This document shows, one piece after another, positions 39,547 through 47,872 of a stretch of 64,000 bases of DNA (the first letter of the stretch is position 1; every line of letters starts with the position of its first letter). Below the pieces are notes generated by a model, which did not search any database, was not told the origin of the DNA, and worked only from the letters and a program-made list of their open reading frames with translations. Made by a program: the position numbers and the translations under genes. Source of the DNA: Rhynchopus euleeides (taxonomy: Eukaryota; Euglenozoa; Diplonemea; Diplonemida; Diplonemidae); contig OY723303.1 in assembly GCA_963210315.1 (NCBI GenBank), positions 1,550,001 to 1,614,000 of the forward strand, read 5' to 3'.

Positions 39547-42500
39547 CTACGTGACACCACACGGTTTCGCTCTCCTCCTCGTTGCGCTGTAAAGGAGGGG
39601 GGACACACACACACTGGAAGCCGGAGATTGCGCCTGCTGATACTGAGGCGCAATCTTCGCGACGACGCGTTGAAAAGAGCGCGGAATAGCCGCCGAACGA
39701 AAGATGGTGGGAGAGGGGATGCAGCGGGTGCGCTTCGGAACCGCACGCAACACCTGCTTCTGGAGGAAACGAGAACGAGAAGGACGGACAGCACGTGTCT
39801 TGCGCTCCAAGAAGCGCAAGGCCTGTGAGGCCCGTGGGAAAGGGGAAGGCACGCCTGATCTAGCTGTGCTGATGATCGTGCGGGAGGAAGGAAAACCTGC
39901 TCTGTTGTTATGAAACGAGCATCGCTCCAGGGCAGATTCGTCTGCCTCCCGCATGTGCGCTACACGTTTCTGCGCGCGGGGAACCGAGGACTCAGAAGGG
40001 GAGGAAGGGGAGAAAGGAAGTCGACGCCCCACGTAAGGGCTCGGCGACGTGCACTCGTGGGAGAGCGTGTCGCCCCCCTGGTGAGACGGCGTTTCTGCCT
40101 GCCAGTCGGGAAGAGAGGGGGTTGCAGTGTCTAAAGGCACTAGGGGCTCCTGACATGGAGAGGGTGGTGGGGGTGACACAGTGTCTGATGGGGGACTAAG
40201 CCGAGTGTCGACGGGCTGAAAGCCCGGCGAGTCATCCACAACAAGGGAAGGTGCAGGCGAGAGAGGAAGGGGGGAAGCAAGTTCTGATGGGGACATGATA
40301 CTATCCTCGTCAGGCCGAAGGCTTGACGCTGAAATCGGTGAACCAGGGGACACGGGGGGTTGAGGTTCTACTCTTCTGTTGTTAAAGGAGCGTTGCCCCA
40401 GGGCAGATTCGCCTGTCTCCTGTATGGGTGCTACCCGCTTCTGCGCGCGGGGCACCGAGGACTCAGAGGGGAGAGAGGGAGAGAAAGGAAGGCGGCGCCC
40501 CACGCAAGGGCTCGGAGATCTCCGTTGCGTGGCGCTCTCTGGGAGGGGCGGCGAGCCCGACTGCGGGGTCTGTAGCCCGTCCAGCAGGTCTGTGTGCAGC
40601 ACGAGCTCCGGAGCCGGAGAGGGCGCCGGAGGCGGTGCTGTATCTGCTGGTGGAGCGAGACGAGCATCATCAGGCTGGGAGCCCGACGATTCATCCGCAT
40701 CAAGCGTAACGTGCTCTGCACCCATCTTACGCGGGGTAGGGGAAGCAGGGGTATTCATTCGAGGGGAAGGCGAGAAAAGAAAACCAGGGAATTCGCGTGG
40801 GGTCAACGCAGATGACTCCGCAGAAGAACCCAACTCGCCCTCACTGGGCTGATCGTCGGGGCAGCAAAGAGCCAAATGCTCAATCACGCCCGGCCAAAGA
40901 AGAAGAAGAGACGCACACATGTCCCACTCTGGCTGTCGCACACACACTATCCCAGCCCCCCAGAGGGACGGGCCCTCGTCAGAGTGATCTAAACAAATGG
41001 CGGTGCGTTTCACGGCATCCTGCCCCATCGAGTCCTCGTCGGAGGCGTCCAGAACGATGGCGGTGCGTTTCACCGCAGCCGCAGCCGTCGTGTCGCTATC
41101 CATCTCAGACGAGGGAGGGACTTCCTCGCTGGTGGAGCCCGCATCTGCAGCGTCGTCTCCATCATGCTCAGTGGCACCAGAGCTGCCCTCCTCTCCCTCG
41201 CTGTCAGAGTCGTCTTCGCAGCTGCTGCTGTCGTCATCCGTGCTCGCAACTTGGTCGACCCTGGGGGCGCGCCCATGGTGGCCGGCCGCGCAGCATGTCT
41301 TCACATTGGCGCAGGTGCCGCATCGCGTCATGTGGTGTGTCTCACAACACATCACCTTCAGGCCGTCCGCGTGGTGGTGGTGGACGCGGCAACACGCAGC
41401 TATCGTCAGTGCGTAATTCCGCTTGGCATTATCGCACTCGTCGCATTTCGGTTTCGAATGCGCGTTGCACACTTTCCGGGGGCCCAGAGACGTGCTCGCG
41501 AGCGACCGCGGCACTGGTACGGGTATAGCGCTGCGCGGCGGGGGCGGGCGTGGCCCATCCCATTGTGAGGCTCGCGTGGTCCGGGGGATCCCAGTGTAGT
41601 CTGGGAACACGTTTGTTCCCCACCTCACGATATTGCCGTCTGCATCGACGCCTGCGGCCGCACATGCCTGTTCTGCACTCGCCTCTAACGCCGCGATCGT
41701 CTCTGCGCCACCTGCGAACACGGGCCGGGGTGTCATCCCGCCCCAGACCTCTCCAGCGCCTACCGAGCAGAGGGAGCCGACCCGGTCCTCGCGTCGCGCA
41801 GGCCACGGGGTAGGAAGGCTTAGCTGGTCGCATAGCCTCTTCAGGCAGCCCATCATCGTCCAGAGGAGGTTGCCACGCTCGGCCATCGCGGGGTTGGAGG
41901 TTCGTGCCGAGCGCTCCGAGGGCTGTAACGCCTTCCCTGTGAAGATTTCGAAGTCAAGGGCGAGCTCGATGTTCGACACCGTGCCTTGCTTCGTCCATTG
42001 GAGCGCTGCGAGCCACGCAAGTATCGCCCTGAGAGACGCAGCGCTATACGGCCACAGCCGCGCTGCTGGCTTCTCTGGGATACTGGATACGTCGAAGTCA
42101 AAAGCCTCTGCCGGCCAGGAGAGAGCAGCCGTCCAGGGGTGCACGAGGGGTCCAGCGCGCCGCATCTTCGCCTCGAGCTCCCACCGCTTCAGCACGATGC
42201 GCCCCATCAGCGTGTGCAGCAAGGTCTCGTCTACCTGGAATCCCTCTGGCACCACGCCGTATCTCGCAAGGCACGGGGGCCACCCTGAGCGGTCCAGCTG
42301 CAGCAGGGGTTCGTACTGAGGTTGAGACCTGACGGAGTCAAACGCACTGCATGCCCACCAAAGGTGATCGGGCGTGTCACTGTCCGCACCATCGCAGTGT
42401 ACACACAGCTTGGGGTCCCGTACGTCTGCCTCTTCAGCCGCCGGATCGGACACGATATCCCAGTCGAAGGAATCCTGAGAACCGAGCAGATCGGCGTCTC

Positions 42501-44889
42501 CCTGCTCCTCGTCCTCCTCCTCTTCGTACTCGCACTCCTCCTCTTCCTCAGCTTCTTCATCCTCTTCGTCCCCTTCCATAGCCGCGTCAGCAGCCGGTGA
42601 GGGAGATGGGGCATGGGATGAGGAGTCCGACGTCTCGTCTGTCGTCGCACGCCTGCCAGAGACGTAGGCGCCGTTGCGCCCCCATCGTGTCGCGAAGAAG
42701 ACACCACCAGTAAGCACCACCGTCAGCGCCCGCGAGAGGTTCCCGTCCTTCGTCTCCAGGCGGAGCGCGTTCGTCCTGTCGTAGTCCACACCGTTTTCGA
42801 TCCCCGAGAAGGAAGGACGGTGCTTCGCCAGCGCCTTCCAGCCCTGCCGCCGCAGATTGTCGCGCAGCGCATGGTTCCGGGAGGACCGTGGTTCACCGGC
42901 GAGACACATATCCCCGATGGCACAGTCACGGATGTCGTCGCCCCACTCTAGTCCAGCAGCAGGGAGGGCGACCGAGATCGCGATGCCCACAGGGCCGAGG
43001 GCGTCAGCAGAGGAGAGGGTCGGGTGATCCTCGTACAGCACAGCGATTCGGTTCATCCTGTCCACCATGTGTGGGATGCGCACACACGTGTCGAAGAGAT
43101 TGCACAGGATCCGGTAAGAGTTGGCTATCGCCGGATCTACACGGTGGGCTTTGTGCAGGATGGTGAGCATCGCGCCTACACTGCGGGAGGGGTGCTTGAC
43201 GCCGAGGATGCCTGTCGTTAAACGGCTTCGAAGACGCTGCGTCGCCGTCTTCGACAGAGGGGCAAACGCTCCGCCCGACACCGTGCTCGACACGACATTC
43301 GACGCCACAATTTCCGCCCGTTGTCGTGTGCTCAGCGGAGAGGTCGGAAGTCGCATGAGCAGGGGTTTGTGGCTCTCGAGTCGCGCGTCGTTGCGGCGCA
43401 CCTGCACCTTGTCAGAGACGCAGGCCTTTGCACCGAGGATCTTCGACGCTGTCTCAGTCGGGAGGATGTTGTCCTGAACACGCACCTGTCCCACGTATGG
43501 GTGTCGCCTCCTGAAACCCGACGAGCCCCTCGGGATCCCCATCGCCACCGTCTTCTTGACGTTGAGGGCCATGCCGGTGATGTTGCAGAAGCCTACCACG
43601 ACATCGACAGCCTGCTGCACCGACGCCTCATCCTCCTGAGATACAAGCGTTCCATCGTCGGCGAAGGACTGCGAAGACACTGATGGCACGCGCACGTCGA
43701 CGGCCTTAAACATGACCGAGAGGAGGGCGTTGATCAGGATGACCGATATAGGGCAGCCCTGCAGGATCCCGTTGGTCACCTCGAAGCGCCCGCCAACACC
43801 TAAGGGCAGCTTGAAGCGTCTCTTCAGCCCACTGTACATCGTTTTGAGGGGGCGCAGGATGCGCTGGTGCAGCCCCATGGCCTCCGCCAGCTCCAAGACG
43901 AGCTTCTGGGGTACCCGGTCGAAGCACTTCTGGAAGTCCAGGGCCAGCAGGTACAGCTGTTTGGAATCATCCAGGAGGGTCTCCTCAATCAGAGTCGTCA
44001 GTTCGTTAAGGACATCCTCGCACCTATGCCCCTGGCGGAAGCCGTGCTGCGTGTCCAGGGCCCACGTCTCCTGCCACTTCATTATGTCGATGAGACGGCG
44101 GCACGCCCACAGGCGGTAGACCGCACTGGTGACCGTGATAGGCCGGAGGTTCGTAGGCGAGAGGTCTTCGCTCTTCGGGATCAGCGACACCAGGGCCGTG
44201 AGCAGCCCCTTCGGCCATTTCCCCGTCCGTTCCACCAGGTTGAAGAAGGCAGCAAACCCGTCCATGAGAGGGAGGGGCAGCCGCTGCAGCTCGTCCATGC
44301 GCCAGCCGTCGACACCACACGCAGCAGACTTCTTTTTCCTCCGCTTCAGCATCTCCAGCAAGTCGGAGCCGCTGACGTCTTCCACCTGCATAGGGTGCTT
44401 CTCGAACAGCCCGTCGTACTCCCGTGCGAAAGGCGCAAACTCCGGCTCCGCCCTGTCGCCCGTGTACATCCGGTGGATGGGCGCCCAGGCTTCCATGAGG
44501 ATGGCGTCCATTTCCGACACCTTCGCCGTCAGTTCACCGTTCCCCTTCTTCACCGTGTCGGCGGCTTGGCCCGGGCTACCCTTCAGGACAGTCACAAGGC
44601 TTTTGCGGTCGGAGGCGAACATCTGGCGCACAGTCCCCCGCCAACGCTGTTTCCGCGCCTTGCACGCCTCTCGGTTGATGTCGTGAAGGCGTCCGCGCAC
44701 AGCATGCAGCAGCTTCTTCACAGTCGCGACGTCGGGGACGGAGCCCAGCAGGTGGCTCGTCACCCCACACTCCTGAGGTAGTTCACGTAGGACGTTGCGA
44801 CACTTGCGCCAGCAGCGGACAAGTTGCCCCGACACCGCGCCCGGACCAATTTTGCAGCAAGCACCGGAAGACCGACGCGTGGCGTGCAT
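39547..44889 (-). CDS. LINE-type (non-LTR) reverse transcriptase protein, 1780 residues
   Basis: The ATG at 44889 opens a frame that runs to TAG at 39547. RT domain ~185-450: RPITVTSAVYRLWACRRL, QHGFRQGHRCEDVLNEL, motif A LLALDFQKCFDRV, motif B GILQGCPISVILINAL, motif C SFADDGTLVS, then ALNVKKTVAMGI. FADD and the order of motifs are those of LINE/non-LTR RTs. A run of acidic residues (~765-800) precedes a CCHC knuckle (CVHC...HLWWAC, ~828-846), common after RT in LINE proteins. A second Cys/His cluster at ~1138-1208 (CNAHSKPKCDEC, CCRVHHHH, CCETHH, CGTC, CCAAGHH) follows. The last ~500 residues are Ser/Pro-rich and contain a ~150-residue tandem duplication with GRRLPFSPSxPSESSVPRAQ. I see neither an AP-type nor a restriction-like endonuclease. 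Function: RNA-templated DNA synthesis for element mobility. Confidence 0.88.
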   Translation of the reverse strand: MHATRRSSGACCKIGPGAVSGQLVRCWRKCRNVLRELPQECGVTSHLLGSVPDVATVKKLLHAVRGRLHDINREACKARKQRWRGTVRQMFASDRKSLVTVLKGSPGQAADTVKKGNGELTAKVSEMDAILMEAWAPIHRMYTGDRAEPEFAPFAREYDGLFEKHPMQVEDVSGSDLLEMLKRRKKKSAACGVDGWRMDELQRLPLPLMDGFAAFFNLVERTGKWPKGLLTALVSLIPKSEDLSPTNLRPITVTSAVYRLWACRRLIDIMKWQETWALDTQHGFRQGHRCEDVLNELTTLIEETLLDDSKQLYLLALDFQKCFDRVPQKLVLELAEAMGLHQRILRPLKTMYSGLKRRFKLPLGVGGRFEVTNGILQGCPISVILINALLSVMFKAVDVRVPSVSSQSFADDGTLVSQEDEASVQQAVDVVVGFCNITGMALNVKKTVAMGIPRGSSGFRRRHPYVGQVRVQDNILPTETASKILGAKACVSDKVQVRRNDARLESHKPLLMRLPTSPLSTRQRAEIVASNVVSSTVSGGAFAPLSKTATQRLRSRLTTGILGVKHPSRSVGAMLTILHKAHRVDPAIANSYRILCNLFDTCVRIPHMVDRMNRIAVLYEDHPTLSSADALGPVGIAISVALPAAGLEWGDDIRDCAIGDMCLAGEPRSSRNHALRDNLRRQGWKALAKHRPSFSGIENGVDYDRTNALRLETKDGNLSRALTVVLTGGVFFATRWGRNGAYVSGRRATTDETSDSSSHAPSPSPAADAAMEGDEEDEEAEEEEECEYEEEEDEEQGDADLLGSQDSFDWDIVSDPAAEEADVRDPKLCVHCDGADSDTPDHLWWACSAFDSVRSQPQYEPLLQLDRSGWPPCLARYGVVPEGFQVDETLLHTLMGRIVLKRWELEAKMRRAGPLVHPWTAALSWPAEAFDFDVSSIPEKPAARLWPYSAASLRAILAWLAALQWTKQGTVSNIELALDFEIFTGKALQPSERSARTSNPAMAERGNLLWTMMGCLKRLCDQLSLPTPWPARREDRVGSLCSVGAGEVWGGMTPRPVFAGGAETIAALEASAEQACAAAGVDADGNIVRWGTNVFPDYTGIPRTTRASQWDGPRPPPPRSAIPVPVPRSLASTSLGPRKVCNAHSKPKCDECDNAKRNYALTIAACCRVHHHHADGLKVMCCETHHMTRCGTCANVKTCCAAGHHGRAPRVDQVASTDDDSSSCEDDSDSEGEEGSSGATEHDGDDAADAGSTSEEVPPSSEMDSDTTAAAAVKRTAIVLDASDEDSMGQDAVKRTAICLDHSDEGPSLWGAGIVCVRQPEWDMCASLLLLWPGVIEHLALCCPDDQPSEGELGSSAESSALTPREFPGFLFSPSPRMNTPASPTPRKMGAEHVTLDADESSGSQPDDARLAPPADTAPPPAPSPAPELVLHTDLLDGLQTPQSGSPPLPESATQRRSPSPCVGRRLPFSPSLPSESSVPRAQKRVAPIQETGESALGQRSFNNRRVEPQPPVSPGSPISASSLRPDEDSIMSPSELASPLPLSPAPSLVVDDSPGFQPVDTRLSPPSDTVSPPPPSPCQEPLVPLDTATPSLPDWQAETPSHQGGDTLSHECTSPSPYVGRRLPFSPSSPSESSVPRAQKRVAHMREADESALERCSFHNNRAGFPSSRTIISTARSGVPSPFPRASQALRFLERKTRAVRPSRSRFLQKQVLRAVPKRTRCIPSPTIFRSAAIPRSFQRVVAKIAPQYQQAQSPASSVCVSPLLYSATRRRAKPCGVT

Positions 44890-45089
44890 GGTCTTTTGTT
44901 TTGTCTCTCTCTTTCTCTTGATTTGTTCTGGGATACCGGTGTCTCCATGAGTCCGACTTGATCGCCACAAGCAAACAGTTCTGGAGTCTTTGCTGCCGCC
45001 AGGTCACGCACGTCTCTGCCCGCCTGCTAACTACGATATGCTACAGGACCTCTCGTGGGTTCATCGTAGTGGTAGCCTATTCCTTTGTC

Positions 45090-45420
45090 TCAGGGCCTGG
45101 AGATGTGACCCGGGGTGGTCGGAGGGGTATCAGACGGGGTAACATTCTCTTTCTCTCTTCTGGATGCATGACAAGGGGCGCAGTACATGAGCTTGTGCTC
45201 AGGCTGTGAGCTCCACACAAGAAACACACGCGCGCGACGGGAAGAAAGTCTTGCTGGCCTAAGACTAGCTATCTTAGGTTCCATTGATCCTGGCTCACAC
45301 CTGATGAGGCGCACCAGGGGAGGTTGTAGTGTGTTAGCGCCGAAACACAGCAAGCACCGGGAGACCACCACGTGGCGTCTGCATCTGACGAGCTTGCTCT
45401 GATTTTGCTTCAGGATTGTA
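45090..45420 (-). CDS. Possible small upstream ORF with paired cysteines
   Basis: Upstream of the RT gene on the same strand, a frame includes VRCRRHVVVSRCLLCFGANT and later LMYCAPCHASR, that is two CxxC pairs about 60 residues apart. The part further upstream is only translated satellite (TTDHNRSH, NHSQQIT). It could be an ORF1 or a separate exon, or chance. No family was recognised. Confidence 0.3.
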
Positions 45421-45528
45421 GCATCCGGCGACACGTTGTCAATCATTACAAATGTTGTGATTTGTTGTGATTTTTTGCGACTAGGTGTGACGTGGTGTAT
45501 CACACCCTCAATCAGCTGACGACGTGGT

Positions 45529-45750
45529 GTGATTTGTTGTGACCAGTTGTGACGACTTGTGACCCTTTTGTGATGAGTTGTGATGAGGTGTGATCTGTTG
45601 TGATCTGTTGTGATCGCGATCCAAAATTTTAAATTTTTGAAATTTTGGATCGCGATCACAACAGATCACAACAGATCACAACAGATCACACCTCATCACA
45701 ACTCATCACAAAAGGGTCACAAGTCGTCACAACTGGTCGCAACAAATCAC
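45529..45750. repeat. Giant imperfect hairpin built of CAACAGATCACAA units
   Basis: The arms 45529-45632 and 45638-45750 are reverse complements apart from one extra ~12-bp unit in the right arm. The apex is GATCGCGATCCAAAATTT against its complement. The composition is repeats of TTGTGATBTGTTGTGAT and the complement. It continues into single-direction CAACAAATCRC repeats up to the TIR. Confidence 0.9.
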
Positions 45751-45880
45751 AACTGGCCACAACAAATCGCAACAAATCGCAACAAATCACAACAAATCAC
45801 AACATTTGGCGTTGTGATTTGTTGTGATCGGGTGTGATTCGTTGTGATTTGTTGTTTTTTCCCCCAGCCTGATTACCCCA

Positions 45881-45885
45881 GGACA
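45881..45885. repeat. Target site duplication GGACA, right
   Basis: Second copy of the 5-bp duplication that follows the element end at 45880. The DNA then continues CCAAAAGTCCCC as in the paralogous unfilled site. Confidence 0.9.
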
Positions 45886-47054
45886 CCAAAAGTCCCCAAA
45901 CAAGTCTTCGACTTGGCGCGCAGAGTGATTTTTTTTTGGTGAAAAAATGCCCCAAAAATTGTCGGGTCAAAAGTTGCTGTTGAAGACGGTGCAAGATCTC
46001 TGCAGGCTGGGTGGGCGCTACGCTGACGGACAACGACAAGCCGGAGGCTGCGACTGTGAAGAATCCAAAGAACGGCCCGGGTCCTCCTCGAGATGGCGGT
46101 GCTGGCCCCTGTTCCCACCGGTGTGACACGGGGCATTCCGGGACGCGATAGCGCTGCTGCACGGATGCCAACGAGGAGGGCCACTCCGAACCCTGAACAC
46201 CCCGCCAGACCTGCTTGTTACATCACAAACAGCAGACCCAGAGTGGAGTGCCTCGCCCCGGTAAACTCAAACCCTGCCAGATTGACGAGGCCACCACCTC
46301 CTGGCACTGCCTGCCCGTGCACGACAGGAACGGGTGACCTGCAGGTCGTCGTGAGCAGGACCATGGCAAACCACTCGAACCTGTGTGGGGTACGGCTGCT
46401 ACCGCAACTCGTCATGTGCGGTGTGCAGCGGGTGCGGGTGCGCCACGACCGGGTGGTGCGTACTCCTCCAGGAGAAGTGGGCGAGCTCATTCCCGCAAAC
46501 GCCTGAGTCGGGGATGAACTACCTCCTTCAAAAAGCATCGGAGCACATTGGTGGTCGTGGCGTCAGGGAAACCGACCGTCCTGATGAGAATACGGTAAGT
46601 GATGAGAGGATGTCGGCGCCGTTTGCCCACGTCGTCAACTGTGGGGAGAGTCTGTCGGAGGCGAGGCGGGGAGGGCCGCGACACAACACGGGAACCGGGT
46701 CGCAATTGAAAAAGGGGGACCGGTTCGCGTGTGGAGGGGGGGTGCGGGGGGGAGGCCCGGCAGGCCAAAGGACCGATGCGCCACAAACCCGCGACCGACG
46801 CACCAGACATGTGTGGGAAGGGGGGGTGCGGGGGGGAACAGGATCCCAGACAACAGGACAGACCAGCCAGGACCTCAGCTGCACGAGTCTTTGTCACGTG
46901 GGCTTGACATCAGGTAAAAGGCCATTGCTACCAACCTGAGAGCAGATAGTGGCCTGGTCTCGGTGACAGCACACGGAAGACTTGCTCTCAACGCGGCATG
47001 CGGGTCACAGAAGTCAGAGCGTGGAGGCAGGGTGACGCGTCATGAAAGAGGACA

Positions 47055-47245
47055 AAGAGGTGTGGGAGGGAGGAGGCGAGCACAAAAGGGCGTCGGCTAC
47101 CGCACGCCCTTTGGGCGCAGCCGACGACCGACCGTACCGGCCCCCGGCCGGGAGGGAGGTGGGGGGGGGGGGGGCGGGGGGCGTGGGGGGCGGAGCCCCC
47201 CACATGGGGGGTCCGGGGGGCGAAGCCCCCCGGAAAATTTTTTTT
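47055..47245 (+). repeat. GC-hairpin module (inner end of the left arm)
   Basis: GTGTGGGAGG, then GGCGAGCACAAAAGGGCGTC, then a stem GCCGAC...GTCGGC region, then hairpins GGGGGGCGGAGCCCCCC and CCGGGGGGCGAAGCCCCCCG. The same module lies in reverse at 55172-55328. Both are next to AT-rich tandem repeats. Confidence 0.8.
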
Positions 47246-47640
47246 TCGGCCAAAAAAATTTTTTTTTCGACATGTCGAAAATCCGGCCACCCTGGGGCAG
47301 CAGCCTGGACTGGTGGCCACCCCAACCAAAAAAAATCCGAAAAAAATCCGAAAAATATCGGTGTGGCACCCCAGAGGGCCCGATTTTCGGTTTAGTCGGC
47401 CGGAAAAAAAATTTTTTTTTTCGGCCAAATTTTTTTTTTTTCGACATGTCGAAAATCCGGCCACCCTGGGGCAGCAGCCTGGACTGGTGGCCACCCCAAC
47501 CAAAAAAAATCGAAAAAAAATCCGAAAAATATCGGTGTGGCACCCCAGAGGGCCCGATTTTCGGTTTAGTCGGCCGAAAAAAAAATTTTTTTTTCGGCCA
47601 AATTTTTTTTTTCGACATGTCGAAAAATCGGTAATTCAGT
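47246..47640 (+). repeat. About 175-bp tandem repeat (two full units plus a partial)
   Basis: Units begin CGGCCAAA at 47248, 47421 and 47597. Each contains TTTTTTCGACATGTCGAAAA (palindromic core), CCACCCTGGGGCAGCAGCC, and GGTGTGGCACCCCAGAGGGC. The third is cut short after the palindrome. Confidence 0.85.
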
Positions 47641-47863
47641 ACCCCGGGGGGGTATGGAATCTGGGAACCTCGACCTGGCGACTACGGGTGACTACGCGCG
47701 ACTACGACACAATGCGATTTTTTGCGAAAAAATCGATTTTTTTCGAAAATCTTACTCTCTTTTCCCCAGCCGAAAAACCGCGCGTAAATCGCCTAAAAGT
47801 GACTAAGAATGACTAAATTTCCATACCCCCAATCAATAGAACGAATCCCCCCCCCCCACCACG

Positions 47864-47872
47864 AACAGAAAA
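47864..47872. repeat. Target site duplication AACAGAAAA, left
   Basis: An exact 9-bp direct repeat with 50156-50164 immediately outside the inverted ends at 47873 and 50155. Confidence 0.88.

Larger units (their letters stand above)
39402..45880 (-). mobile_element. 6.48-kb TIR-bounded element carrying a LINE-type reverse transcriptase gene
   Basis: The terminal inverted repeats of about 54 bp start TGGGGTAATCAGGCTGGGG (39402-39456 and 45826-45880, about two differences), continue with A-run, then CAACAAATCACAAC, and are flanked by a 5-bp duplication GGACA. Interior, reading the minus strand: a repeat-rich region with a giant hairpin (45529-45750), a small Cys-containing frame (45090-45420), and the 1780-codon reverse transcriptase frame (44889-39547). 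True LINEs lack TIRs and target duplications of fixed 5 bp are typical of DNA transposons, so either a LINE entered a TIR element or the RT gene is part of an unusual element. Arms are well preserved and the RT frame is open, so it is young. Confidence 0.85.
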
